Assembly: GCA_027625915.1 (NCBI GenBank)
Contig: JANTQA010000036.1
Coordinates: 987,501-1,051,500, forward strand
DNA from: Anaeramoeba flamelloides
Lineage: Eukaryota > Metamonada > Anaeramoebidae
Length of the DNA stretch: 64,000 nucleotides
Direction of reading: 5' to 3'
Below are positions 24,119-36,237 of the stretch, in pieces. Made by a program: the position numbers and the translations under genes. The notes beneath the pieces were generated by a model that was not told the DNA's origin, did not search any database, and saw only the letters and a list, made by a program, of their open reading frames with translations. Positions within the stretch are counted from its first letter, which is position 1. Every line of letters starts with the position of its first letter.

Positions 24119-24600
24119 TGTTGTCAAAATAAAGTTCGTGCAGTAAAGTATAATCCAAGTGCCAAAATAAAAAAGCGTGTTATTTTGTTATAGAAGACCT
24201 ATTCCTTAACCAATCAAAGAAACTGGTAATAAACCTGAAGTAAGTTGTTAGTCGATTTCTTATAGTTCTATTATTTAAAAAATAATTCTAAAAATGAAGG
24301 ATCAAATTGCAAAATTTATCACAAAAAATAGAGTAAATTTTTATAAAAAATTTTAATCATCAAAAAAACAAAAAAATTCAAAAAAATTGAGAATATTATA
24401 AAAATTTTCAACTATTTAGGAATAATTTAAAATTTACAAAAAATATCCAGGAGTTTACTTTCAAAATTGATTTGATCTTAGGTATACTATTTGGTAGTAA
24501 ATTGGATTTTGAATTGAAACAAGAATTAAAAAAACCACGGATTATATTTTGGAATATGGATTATAGTTTTTGGACACACATAATTTTGATTACTGTTAAT
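24119..24600. mobile_element. MITE family 2, copy A
   Basis: About 480 bp, collinear with copies B and C. The left terminus TTGTCAAAATAAAGTTCGTG is inverted relative to a right terminus TAATTTTGATTACTGTTAA. The most diverged of the three ends. It is immediately followed by repeat R5. Confidence 0.75.
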
Positions 24601-24840
24601 ACTGATAAAAAGCAATTTATTCTTGGAAATTTTTACTCGATTTTCCTTTTGGAAATTTTTATACTTAACTGTGAATAAAGCATTTTATGAAGTCAAGTGT
24701 TAAAAAACTCTGTAAAATTAGTTGTTCTTCAAAATATTCTTTTTACTGGGCAAGTTTGATAAGAAACAGTTCAAAGATTTATAAAAAAGGAAAATGAATT
24801 AAAAATTTTTTGAAATTTATTAGAATTTATCAGTAATGAA
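24595..24840 (+). repeat. Dispersed repeat R5, copy 1
   Basis: About 245 bp matching 39695-39945 in the same orientation: shared blocks GAATAAAGCATTTTATGAAG, AAAATTAGTTGTTCTTCAAA and ACAGTTCAAAGATTT. No terminal inverted repeat or ORF was recognised. It abuts MITE family 2 copy A. Confidence 0.75.
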
Positions 24841-24913
24841 GTTTTGTTTGATCGTAATCTATAAACCCAAAAATATTTCGAAATTATACTAACACTTTTG
24901 TAAACAGTTTTAC

Positions 24914-25482
24914 TACCTGTATTTGATTTATAAAAGGGAAAAATTTTCACTTCCTTTTCCATATTTTTATATTTTAAATAGAATAGAGTTCTCAAAGATT
25001 TGAGTTGCAATTTCTGGTTCTGTTTTTTTGAAAACCGAAATTCAAAAAGGAAATGAAAATTTTTCCGATTTAAAGTTCTTTCAATAACCTGTGTTGACTT
25101 AAATAAATTTTGTTTTTCAGACTTTTACTGTTGTTTTCCAGATTTTGTGTTTTTAATTGTTGTTAAAAAATCTTTAAACAGTGTTTTGTGTTTTTAATTG
25201 TTGTTGAAAATGAAAACTTTTAAGTGGTGTGTTTATTTTTAAAAAGGAAGTCGTCTTGGCAATAATACTTTCATTCTTGAAGTAATAATTGAAATTTTTT
25301 TTCGAAGTTTTCCAATATATTGTTTTTGAAGAAAAAATAGGAATAATTTTTACTTCATTTTCCATTTCCTTTTTAGAAGGTTCACAAATTACAACCGACT
25401 TCTCTAGGAACTGCGTTTAGGAGAGGTAAATATGGAAAAGGAAGTAAAATTTTTTTCCCATTTAGAAATCAAATACCAGTAT
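24914..25482. mobile_element. Inverted-repeat element, about 570 bp
   Basis: Ends are inverted repeats of about 55 bp: left TACCTGTATTTGATTTATAA then AAAATTTTCACTTCCTTTTC; the reverse complement of the right end reads ACTGGTATTTGATTTCTAAA then AATTTTACTTCCTTTTCC. A short direct duplication (TTTTGTGTTTTTAATTGTTG) lies inside at about 25145 and 25183. No coding sequence. A partial relative may lie near 27180-27230. Confidence 0.6.
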
Positions 25483-27663
25483 ATTTTTTCTTATTATTGA
25501 TTGAAAAATTGAAAGATCTTGATATAACCGATGAGTGTTGACAGTTTTTAGGGGACCTAATTCTCTCTCATTATGTAAATGGTTGAAAAATAATTGATTT
25601 TTAAATAATAGTCATGGGCAATGTTCTTGTCTAATTTTAATCAGATAAAATCTTGGATAATCGACTTTTGATTCAATCTGAAATATTGCTCACTAAGGAT
25701 TCTTATCTCAACCAATAGAGGGCAAAAAAGTACCAAAACACCAAATAAAGTCATCCAATTACAAGATATGGTTTGAAGACAATTGACTTGAGGGGAAAAA
25801 GGAAAATGAAATGAAATTTTTGGTTTTCAATTTCAAAAAACTTTGAAAAATTGATATCTCATTTTTGATCATGCGAAGATACCAAACAGTTTTTAAGAAA
25901 ACCTCGGTCTCTTTTTATCCTTTTTGGGTTTGTATTGGATCAAACTGAGAGATTTGGTTATTGTGAATTTTGGTGTTGATTTATTTAAATTTGATTGAAT
26001 TAGATCTCTTTTCTGAGGAGATTGGTCTTGAAGGTTTTAGAAAAACACTTTGATAATATGATCGGTTTGATTTTAATATGTTTATTTTGGAAACCGCAAG
26101 GTTTCACTGAACTGTATTTTTGATTAAACACAAAAGAAAAACCAAAAACCTCACTTAAAGAAAAAAAACAACCTTTAAGGGACAAGTCTATATTAAATTT
26201 TTTTAGGTAAATTTAATGAGATTTAGAATTTTTCTTGCCAATTACTTAGATTTGAAATCAAAGTGAAAAACTTCTTAGTATATTAATGAAATCTTGCTAA
26301 ATTACATTCATTAAATTTAATTGTTGTTTTTATAGAAATAAAACATTTTTGCATTTTTTCACTTTTTTGAAAGTTGCTTTTTTTCAACTTTTTGCAAAAA
26401 TACAAAAAATAAAAAAAAAATATGGGCAAGAAAGCAAAACCTTGTTATGTTTGTGGAATACGTACAAAAAATAGTTTGAAAAATAAACCTGAAAAGGTTT
26501 TTTTGGATTTGCATGAAAACATAGTTTGATTCGAAAAAAATATACAATATATGCTTTACTCTTAATAAAAGATTTTCTTTTTTTATATTGTACCATTCTT
26601 TTTTTTTCATGAATCTACTTTTTCAGTTTACGCTCTTTAGTTTTTGTTGAATTTGAAGTCTTTTTAAGGGTTCCCAAAGTACCATCCCAAAAGTTTTTGT
26701 CAGAGTCAAAAAAAATCAAAGAAAAGAATAAGAACTATTTTTTAAAAAAGTAATTATTGATAAAACAAATTGAGTTCTTTATAGAGTCAAGTTGGATGAA
26801 CGGAAGTGAAGGGGAAAATATTCACCAGTTTTAAATTATTTTTTCGTTTTTAAAAATGAGAATAAATATTATTTTTGAGAAAATAATTAAATCCAAAATT
26901 AATCAAAAAATTCTCATCGATAAAAAGATCTTTTTTCAAAAAAAAATTTTTAAAAGTCATTTTTTTTGGCAGAATTGTAAAATGTTAAAAAAACAAGAAC
27001 TAAAAGTTCTAACATTGAAAAAACCTGTCTATTTTCAATTTTAAACATATTTCAAGATAAGCATTCCTTATTTAGTTATTGGTCAAAAAAAAAATTAATA
27101 GAGACTAGTCCCTTAAAAAAAAAAACCAACGGTTATTTATAAAAACAACACAAAAAATTTTGAAAAACACAAAGAAAGACGTCAACACGGGTTATTGAAA
27201 CAACTGTACAATTCAAATACCAGTAAGAAGTTTTTACCAACTTATTTAAAAAAACTCAATTAATTTTGAAAAAACACAGGGTAAATAATGTTATTTGAAA
27301 GAAATTTTTCATGTAGACTACATATTCTAAACTTTAATTTTTCCTAAAGACTGTTAGAATCCTTTTCTCACCCAGATTAAAATAAACAAATTTTTCAAAA
27401 AAGGTAGTATTTTTAAGGTTCAAATTTTTTGTTCTTCTTTAAAATATCACTTACCAATACCTTAGACATATATCAAAGAAGATATTTGTAGCTTTTTATC
27501 TTCATTTAGGTCGTTTATTTGGACCAAAGTATGAATACCTTAAGACATTTTTCTTTTTTCAACAGAAATACAAACCATGCTAAATTATTTATCTGAGGGA
27601 AGTAATATTGAAAACGAGAAATATGGGACTTGTAACAAAAAATAGTTTATTTGAATCTTTGGA

Positions 27664-28145
27664 TACTGTAGTCAAAATAAAGCTTGTAAAAACAGTTAAT
27701 CCGTGTTTGAAAATAAAAAGCGTGTTTTTTGTTATATAAGGCCTATACATCAACCGAGTAAAGAAACTGGTAATAAACCCTAAATAAAGATGGTGTTGGT
27801 CTCTTAAAGTTCTATTATTTAAAAAGAAGTTCTAAAAATTAAGGATCAAATTGCAAAATTTATCACAAAAAATAGAGTAAATTTTTGATAAAATTTTAAT
27901 CATCAAATCAACAAAAAAATTCAAAAAAAATTGAGAAAATTAACAAAAATTTTTAACAAATTGCATTCCTAATTTAAATTTTACTCCAAATATCAAGGAG
28001 TTTACTTTCAAAATTGATTTGATTTCAGGTATACTATTTAGTAGTTAATTGTATTTTTCGTTAAAACAAGAATAAAAAAAATGCATGAATTATATTTTGA
28101 AACACTGATTATAGTAAATGTATTAACATTATTTTGATCATAGTA
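27664..28145. mobile_element. MITE family 2, copy B
   Basis: Begins TACTGTAGTCAAAATAAAGC and ends ACATTATTTTGATCATAGTA: imperfect inverted termini of about 50 bp that include CCGTGTTTGAAAATA on the left. Internal landmarks shared with copies A and C are GTTATA...CCTATACATCAACC and CTATTATTTAAAAAGAA. No ORF longer than chance. Confidence 0.85.
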
Positions 28146-28690
28146 TTCACAATCTTTATCATAATGAAAAGATTATATTTTTCGTTTACACTTAAAACCC
28201 CAACCCAAAAAAACACTCTTTTGTTTTCTCTTATTTATAGTAAGTCTCGAAAAATAATCTTATATTTTTCAATCCATTGTAACAGACTCTTTGTTTTGAA
28301 GTGCAATTTTTTGAGTATCCAAACAAAAAAGAGATTTACTATTATTTGCAAAATAAGGGTACAAAATTTTCATCTCCCTTACAAAAAAAGATTGAACAAA
28401 TCCTGTAACCTTTCAAATTTTTTTATTCTTAAAACCATCTTACATTATTAATTTCTGTATTTTAGAATTGTAGAACTTTTCTCGATTTATTTTATTTTTG
28501 GTAGGATTTTTTTCGAAAGATCAATGAAAATTTTGATCTTATTATTTTACAATTAATAGAATTAATCAAATTCTTTACTTCTATATTCAAGGTTCGACAA
28601 TAAAAAAACTCTTTTTCACAATAATAGATTACTATCCCAAAACAACTTCTTTTGGAAAGTTTACGAAAAATTTATTATCCAAAATAAACA

Positions 28691-29171
28691 TACTGTAGTC
28701 AAAATAAAGCGTGCAAAAAAATTTAATGAGTGTTTCATTATAAAAAGCGTGTTTTTTTGTTATAGAAAACCTATACATTAACCAATCAAAGAAACCAATA
28801 ATAAACCCTAAAAAAATATAGTATTGGTTTCTTAAAGTTCTATTATTTAAAAAGAAATTATAAAAATGAAAGATCAAATTGGAAAATTTATCTCACAAAA
28901 TAGAGTAAATTTTGTCAAGAAAATTTTTATCAACACAAAAAAACAAAAAATTTCAAAAAAATTGAGATTATTATGGAAAATTTTCAACATTCATGAATAA
29001 TTTAAATTTTAGTGAAAATAACCAAACCTTTACTTTCAAAATTGATTTGGGCTCAGGTATACTGTTTGGTAGTAGATTGGATGTTACATTGGTACAAGAA
29101 TAAAAAAAATCAGGATAATATTTTGAAACACGGGTTATAGTCGTTGTGCAAGCATTATTTTGATCACTGTA
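28691..29171. mobile_element. MITE family 2, copy C
   Basis: Best-preserved copy. Left end TACTGTAGTCAAAATAAAGC; right end GCATTATTTTGATCACTGTA, whose complement is nearly the same word. TA at both outer ends. The inner parts of the inverted repeat include AACACGGGTTATAG on the right, pairing with CCGTGTTT-type sequence on the left of copy B. About 480 bp, non-coding, Tc1/mariner-like by its ends. Confidence 0.88.
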
Positions 29172-29594
29172 GTTCACAAGACAAAGGTGAATATTTCGAA
29201 ACATCAAAGCAGAATGGTTTACTGTCAATTTACCAAAAGTGTTAGTCATTCAATTACTTTGAAATATCTCAAAAAACCCAGAAAGTTAGCAACACTTATG
29301 ATATTGTTGATGAAAAACACAATTAAACAGATTTTGGTATGAAGTGGTCCCAAACACTGGATTTCTCCAAAAGTAATTATGAAAAAAAAGGAAATAAAGT
29401 AAGAATTTCAAACAAAATTTTAATAACTGAAAAGAGACCAAAATTTGATAACAAATTACAATTCCAAGAAACAAACAAGGAAGATTATAACCAGGTTGAA
29501 AGCTTTACCAACCAATAAAAGAAATAAAAACAAAAAGCCAAAATATTTTTACTTTTTTTTCCTTTTTAAAAAGAACAACTGATTTCTTTGTCTC

Positions 29595-30349
29595 ATGACA
29601 TCTTTACCAGAACAAACTATCTTTGATTTTTCAAATGAAAGTTTTTTAACAACAAAAAACGATCGGACTTACCTTATTGGAGTTTGTGGAGGTAATTTTT
29701 TTTTTTGTTTAACAAACCAAAGCAAACATTCTTGTAAAAGGATCTCTTTTTGCAACTCTTTCATATTTACTGTTTTTTATACCCAACCGAACCTAACCCA
29801 ACCGAACCTAACTTAACCTAACTCAACCCAACCCAACTCACAAAGGATCTGGATCAGGAAAAACATCGGTGTGTAAGGAAATTGTCCGAAGAATGTCCAA
29901 CAAACAGGTTTCCATCATAAGCCAGGACTGGTTTTATCGTCCACTGACAAAAAAGGACAAAGAAAATATTGAGGTATACAATTTTGATGATCCAAAGGCT
30001 TTAGACAACAAATTGCTTCTTCAAACGCTGAAGAACCTCAAGGCAGGATCGTCTGTTTTTTGTCCAGACTACGATTTTGTTACTCACTCAAGGACCAAAA
30101 AGAAACAATTAATTTCTGGTGATGTAATTTTGTTTGAAGGGATCATGGCTTTCCACTCGAAGGAATTAAGAGACCTAATGGACATGAAAGTGTTTGTTGA
30201 TGTCGACTCAGATGTCAGGTTAGCAAGAAGAATCGTCAGAGATACTAATGAAAGAGGAAGAACGATTGAAAGTGTAATTGAGCAATATTTCAAATTCGTA
30301 AAACCTGGTTACGATGACTTTGTTGCTCCTGTAAGCGACTTCCAAATTC

Positions 30350-30382
<33 letters not shown>

Positions 30383-32262
30383 GTAATTTTGACTTTTTTC
30401 TTTCAATTGCTTGTCTTTTCGTCGCATTTAGTGTAAAAACCGTTTACCCAAATTGTTTGAAAATACCACCAAATGTGGATCTTTTTATTCTCATAAACTC
30501 CTATTTTACAAAACCAAACCACAATCTCACGAACCTAACTTGTTCAATTCGAAAAGCAATTTCTGTGTTATAAAAAATGTGAAAGGATTAGATTACCTAT
30601 TAAATTAAGAATTTGCAAAAATTTTTCCAACATTCATTCGTTTTTTTCCAATTTCCTTTTTGGAAGGGTTATCAAAAAAAAAAAAAAAAATACAACACAA
30701 GGGATGTATGGGCCAAAATATTGTGGGTTTATTATAGAGTATTTTGCTATATGGGGGTAAATATTCAGTTTAGTGATAATAAATATTTTTGCATTTCCAT
30801 GGGTTTGTGCGATGGAATAAAGTACCATCTTAAATAAATAATTTTGCAAAGCAACCCAAAAAGGTTTATTTGAAAAAAAAAAATACAGCTGCTTTAAAAA
30901 AATGTTGTAAAAAAGTTTTATTAAATGGTACTTCAAACTGGCCAATCCGCCCGTTTTAAAAACTATTCATGTTTTAATCACTCTACGCATTGTGGTGCAA
31001 CCACTTAACCTATCAAAATGATTTAAAAGAATTCTAATTAAAGGAAAGCCAAATATTGCAAGTTTTAGAAATATTATTTAACAATTTTTATTACTTTTTT
31101 TTCTTTTTAATTAATTTTTTTTTTTTTAAAAAAAGAAAAATTAAATTACTATAGTATCATAAGAGACAAATATACTCAGAAATAACTATTTTAATATCTT
31201 AAAAATATGATTAAAAACAATCTTTTTTCAAAAAAATAGTGTTTTTTAATTTAGAAATGGGTTGTAATTATTGGAAAAGAGTTTATATATCAAGTATTCT
31301 TGTATCAAAAAAAAAAAAAAAAAAAAACGAAAAATTATATTAAATTGAACTTAAACCAAAAAACTCATAGAATAAAACACATACACACTATATAATATAT
31401 TTTGGTATTAAAAAAAGATAAAAATTAAAAAAAAAAACACAACCTTGAGGCATTAACAAACACCTAAAATGTTAAATGTATTTTTTTCAGAAAAATTATC
31501 CTTATTATTTTGCAATTACTCTGTTTGTATATAAATCTTGAATATAAAAACCACATTTCCAAGCAAATGCTTAATTTCTCAAAAAAAAAAACAATTTAAA
31601 TTGTTTTCAATTTTCAAATTCGAATGAAAAAAAAAAAAAAAAATTGAAAAGATGATTTCTTGTAAAAAATTTTATTTTAGTTTTTTTGATTATTATTGAA
31701 GAAGTGCAAATTACACCATAGTTGCTCCTTTGCTTAACCCCCCCGTTTAAAAATTCAAGTGTAGAATCATAGATTTCTGCTACTCTAAAACAATAAAAAC
31801 AATTTCAAACTGTCTTGGTTTAAAATTAATTCATTGGGGTTTATTTCTAAAATTTATTTGAGTTAATTTATTATTTTTTCAATTTTTTGTCTTATTTCAA
31901 AACATTTTACAGAAAAAAAGATTAAAGATTTAAATCACTTATAAAAAAACATTAAAAACAATTTTTTTTTGATTATTTTTTATTTTTCAGACCAAAAAAA
32001 CAAATAAAATAAATTATTTTTATTTATATTATGATATATATATACATACCCTTTTTAATTATTTAAATAGATGAGAAAATTTGCAGATGTTATTTTACTC
32101 AGGGGATCAAAAAACAAAGTTGGAATTGATTTATTATTTCAACGTATAAAATCTGAAATTGACAACCGATCAAATATTGATTTGAAATTTAACACAAAAC
32201 CCAATAGACTTAATTATCCCTCATTTGAAACATTTCTCGAAAACTTAAATAAAAAAAAATAG
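29595..32262 (+). CDS. Uridine kinase (uridine-cytidine kinase), 3 exons
   Basis: Phosphorylates uridine/cytidine to UMP/CMP in pyrimidine salvage. Exon 1 (29595-29691) ends in GVCGG. Intron 1 (29692-29845, GTAATT...AAAG) carries a pentamer repeat. Exon 2 (29846-30330) completes the P-loop GGSGSGKT (residues 32-39) and has SQDWFYRPL, YNFDDPKALD, CPDYDFVTHSR, ILFEGIMAFH and RLARRIVRDTNERGR. Intron 2 (30331-32070, GTAAGC...AATAG) is 1.74 kb. Exon 3 (32071-32262) gives MRKFADVILLRG, the usual continuation of VAPxxKYADVIIPRG. Phases match, and the joined protein is 257 residues, a normal length for the catalytic core family. There is no uracil phosphoribosyltransferase domain, so it is the single-domain type. 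Confidence 0.93.
29781..29840 (+). repeat. (ACNNA)12 pentamer array at a splice acceptor
   Basis: Exactly twelve consecutive 5-bp units of pattern AC-N-N-A (ACCCA, ACCGA, ACCTA, ACTTA, ACTCA). The first six form two copies of ACCCAACCGAACCTA. The array ends five bases before the AG acceptor of uridine kinase intron 1 and replaces the usual T-rich tract. The opposite strand reads TTAGG, TCGGT and TGGGT, i.e. telomere-like words. Confidence 0.95.
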
Positions 32263-34268
32263 AAAATGAATTCACTTAGATTAATGAAAACATATTAATT
32301 CTTTTTAAAAGAAATAAATTTAAATTTGGCTTTAATAATAAATTATTAGAATAAAAATTTAAATCAAAGAAAATACCTTGATATTTTTAATTAATTATAT
32401 ATATATATCTATGTATGTCTGTCTGTATGTATATATTTAACTACGTTAAATTAACAACAATTAACTTTCCAAAAATAAAATTTATTTGTTTTAGAGTTTA
32501 AAATAAATAATTTAGAAAAATTTTGTTTAATATATATATATATATATTTCTTATGCTTTTAATTTTTCCATATTTATATATTTTAAAGAAATCAAATTAT
32601 TTAATATCTTTATCAAAATTTTTACGAAAAAATAGGGGGGTGATTTTCTGATAAATATTTTTGATATTTTTAATGATCTGTAATTAAACCCCATTTCAAA
32701 AATTGCAACTCACCTGAAATAATGAATTGAAAAAAAAAATATAATATTATATCCTTTAGTATTCAAGAACAACTAATAATTAAATCTGATTTGTAATTTA
32801 ATTGTAAATCACTCTAAATATATAAAAACCTGATATTTTAAAAATTAAAAAAAAATAAAACCAAAAACTAAAAAAAAAGTGAGTCACAATTTTTGAAATG
32901 AGCATTACCGAATTTTTATTACTGAATTTTCGCTGGAAAAAAGTTAACAAGAGGATTTTTTTACTAATAATTAAATTCTTTTTAAGAGACATTACATAAT
33001 CTCAATTTTCTTACTGTTTATATGCCTTTTCGAAGATCTTTTTTTTTTCCACATTTTTTAAAAAAAAAAAAAAAAAAGAAAAAGAAAAAGCGAAAAAAAA
33101 AGATCACAAAAAAAATAAATGAAAATTCAGAAGAAACCAAAAAAGACAAAAGAAAAACAAAAATTTGAAAAAGCAAAACAAAAATTTGCAAAATTAGAAA
33201 AAATGATTCTTATCCAAAAAATTGAAAATATTTTTTTGATAAGAATACATGACAAACCCTTAAAACAATTTCTATTAACATCATAAAGTGAGTCAAAATT
33301 TTTGAAAAATAGTTTTAAAATATCAAAAAAGTCTTGTAGCATTTAAAGAGTTTAAGAGAATAACATCTGCAACGTAGAAGATTAAAATTAAATTTTGTTG
33401 TTATTGAATCCAAACCACATTCGTAACACTTGGTTTTTATGAATCTAAAAATCTTATTTTTAAATTATTACTAAAAGATGATCTTATTATCAATTAAATA
33501 GGTTACTTGTATTGGTACAAAATTCAAAAGAATTTTGAAAAAAATCTGTATTTTCGAGACTATTTTAAAGGTTATGTTATCAATCTAATTCAGAGCAAGG
33601 AGCGGAAAAAGATCTATCTTAATTTGGTCTGAACATTTAACTTTATTGTGAAAAAAAGTTTTTTTTTTGAAAACAATTAAATAATTCGCTCAAGAGATTA
33701 TTTTTAAAAAATTATTTTCACAGTATGTTTATAAACAAGTGTTTCAATCAAATGAGCCCAATTTTATTGAGGGGAAATAGAACAATTTCCAAGATTTTTA
33801 TCCAACATTCTTCTCAAAATAAATTTTCAATTTATTGATCTGTTCATTTTTTCTTTTTTAGTCAATTTTTTTTCTTTTCTTTTTGTTTTTTGTTTTATTT
33901 TTTGTTTTTTGATACTTTATTTTTACTTTAGCTTTTTTATCTTTCTTTTTTTTTTTATGAAATTCAATTTAAACAAACCCCTTCAAATTCCAAATTAACT
34001 TTAATAAAATGGAGTTTTTGTATTTTATTTTTAAAATGTTTATATCTATTGTTTCAAAATTACATTTTCAATAATTATTATTTCTAAAGAAATTGAGAAA
34101 TTTTCTACAATACTTTTCAATTTAGGAGATCAATATTTTTTTTTGACATTTTATTTTTTTTGAAGAATTTAATAGTTTTTTCAGGTATTTTTTTTTTATG
34201 AATATCAACTCTAATCGGAATTATATTATTTCTTTTATTTCTCAATAATCGTAGTTTGGTTGTTTCTT

Positions 34269-34675
34269 AAAAAAAAGTGAATTTTTTTTTTTTCCATTAA
34301 AGAGTGGGTACTAAAAGTCCACCTGTTTGCCCGAACCCCTAATTTGAATTAGAGATTTTGTTGAACCAAGTGAGAGCTGGTCATTTCTCTCAAAAATCGG
34401 ATCCGCTCCATAAATTGAGAGGGATTTTGTTCCAATTCCGTTCAGTTTTATATTAGTCAAAAAGATTCAATTCAGTCAAACGATTTCCTCAAAGAATTAG
34501 TGGTTCTAAGAAGCATAAGCCCGATTTTTAATTAAAATTACACCGTGGTGGCTATTTGAGAAAATGGTAAACAATAAGAAATAATGGTTAAGGGAATAGA
34601 ACCCCGGCCTTCAGATTGTACACTGGGTTGTGTTGCCACTGTCCCATACCGGTTCTCAAAAAAAAGTGAATTTTT
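34269..34675 (-). mobile_element. tRNA-derived SINE with 18-bp target-site duplication
   Basis: The element proper is 34657 down to 34287 (371 bp). Near its 5' end (minus strand) are an A-box-like TATGGGACAGTGG (34648-34636) and a B box GGTTCTATTCC (34603-34593) with tRNA-like spacing, then an unrelated body, then a short A tail (T run at 34287-34293). It is flanked by identical direct repeats AAAAAAAAGTGAATTTTT at 34269-34286 and 34658-34675. It is clearly richer in G+C than its surroundings. The sharp duplication indicates recent LINE-mediated retroposition. Confidence 0.9.
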
Positions 34676-34835
34676 CATTTTTGGCTTGCCAGTTTATGCA
34701 AAATAGATTACACTTCTATAAGATTTTATTTAAAAACAAATAATAAATATTTTTTTAAATGAATTCAATTTCGAATTAGAGTCATTTGGAATAATATGTT
34801 AATATCATTCCAACATACTTCAATCTTATATAAAA

Positions 34836-35057
34836 TTAACCCACTGTACATTCTTTAAAGTTTGTTTTCAACATTACATAAAAGTTTAAAAAATCCAAAA
34901 TATCTTCGAAATCACTGAAAATTTTCTCTCCAAAAAAAGGAATTATTATTTGATTCTCTTTATAAAATAATTCTAAAATATAAACTAAAATATCTTTTTT
35001 TTTTTTTTTTTTTTTTTGAAAATCTATTTTCTTTTTCCGAGACAACTCTCCATACAT
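34836..35057 (-). pseudogene. Isolated RhoGEF DH-domain-like fragment
   Basis: The minus-strand frame reads DILVYILELFYKENQIIIPF followed by FGEKIFSDFEDILDFLNFYV and LKTNF. This resembles the first part of a DH (Dbl homology) domain: a helix, a linker with PL/PF, then the IFSNxEEIL...F..FL helix. The region before it is an A23 run ending in AG, so it may begin an exon. No further DH or PH sequence follows downstream, where the SINE sits. It could be an exon of an unrecognised gene or a pseudogene piece; no start codon is supported. Confidence 0.4.
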
Positions 35058-36237
35058 GGACCTAACAACAACATTTGATCCCCTAACATTTCACACAACC
35101 CTTTAAAAGACCCTGTTAATATAATATAACAATTCAATACAAAAAAAAAAATGTAATAATAGTTTTATAATTGATAAAATATCTTGCTTATTATTTCATC
35201 TTATCAAAAACGAGATTAAAAATACATTTACTGAAATTGGTTTTCATTTAAATGAATATATTTTTTCGCTTGTAACAACCACAAACTTAATATATTAATC
35301 ATATCATAAAAATGAACAACTCTTTAAAATAAGAAAGAATTCTAAATGATTTTTTTTCTTTATTTTTTTATAAAACATAAAAAAAAAATTTTCTTTTTTT
35401 GAAATATTGATAATTTAAAGAAATGTCAAAAATAACAATAATTCTATTTCATTTTTTCAATTTTCACAATAGAACATCGAAAAAAATTATTTTAAATAAA
35501 ATTTCCTAAATAAGATAATTTTTTGAGGCCCATTGTATTTCAAATAATAAAAATTCTTTTTTCAAAGTAGAGTTCAAACAATTTAAAAAGGAAAGGAACA
35601 AAATAATTATCCAAGATCTTTTTAAATTTATCATTAACTTACCCCTTTAACACATAAAGTAATATCATCTTTATTTTTACTTAACAATTTTTAAAAATTC
35701 TGTGGAATTCCTTTTCCATTTTTTTTTTCAATTTTTTTTTTTTTAAAATTTTCTTTTAAATTGTTAATGATTTTTCTAAATATTTTGTTTTCGGAAAGCT
35801 AAAAAAATTATCTATATTTTATATCTAAACATTTTTGTTTTGATTTACTCAACTGGGTATTGTTATATGAAATCAAATACCCAATCATCTAATAAATTTC
35901 TTTTGTAATTTAATGGGATTATACATCATTTGCTAATACTTGTGAAAGGGAAAAGATTGCTTGAAAACAAAAAAAGATAAAAAATAGAATATTTTTCTCC
36001 GATTTCTCTCTGGATTAATCTTAAAAGAAGCACTACATGACTTATTAAATACTTTTAAGGGTATTTTTAAATTGAAAAATACTTTAGTTTGTGAATAAAA
36101 AAATTAAAAATTAAATAAACAATAATGAAAAAAATAAAAATAAATTGTATTAAAACAACAATTATTTAATGAATTGATAAATTTCAAACGAAAAATATTA
36201 TAATAAAGAAAAAAAAAAAAAAAAATTAACTTTGTGA

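Larger units (their letters stand above)
23907..29594. other. Repeat-dense divergent intergenic region
   Basis: 5.7 kb between the Rac gene (-) and the uridine kinase (+). It holds three copies of MITE family 2 (24119-24600, 27664-28145, 28691-29171), one copy of repeat R5 (24595-24840) and an inverted-repeat element (24914-25482). The remainder is A/T-rich; none of the short ORFs resembles a protein. Confidence 0.6.
32263..36237. other. Convergent intergenic region with SINE and DH-like fragment
   Basis: 4 kb between the uridine kinase stop and the RS-protein stop. It contains the SINE (34287-34657) with its target duplication, a DH-domain-like reading frame on the minus strand (34836-35057), TA microsatellites near 32397 and 32529, and many homopolymer runs. 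Nothing else recognisable. Confidence 0.55.

Noticed and set aside
28134-28451. 105-codon plus-strand frame
   Set aside because: Begins at the end of MITE family 2 copy B and has no protein-like features.
34591-34657. Functional tRNA gene
   Set aside because: A and B boxes are present but the arms do not pair into a full cloverleaf, and the unit continues into a body with A tail and target duplication, so it is a SINE head.
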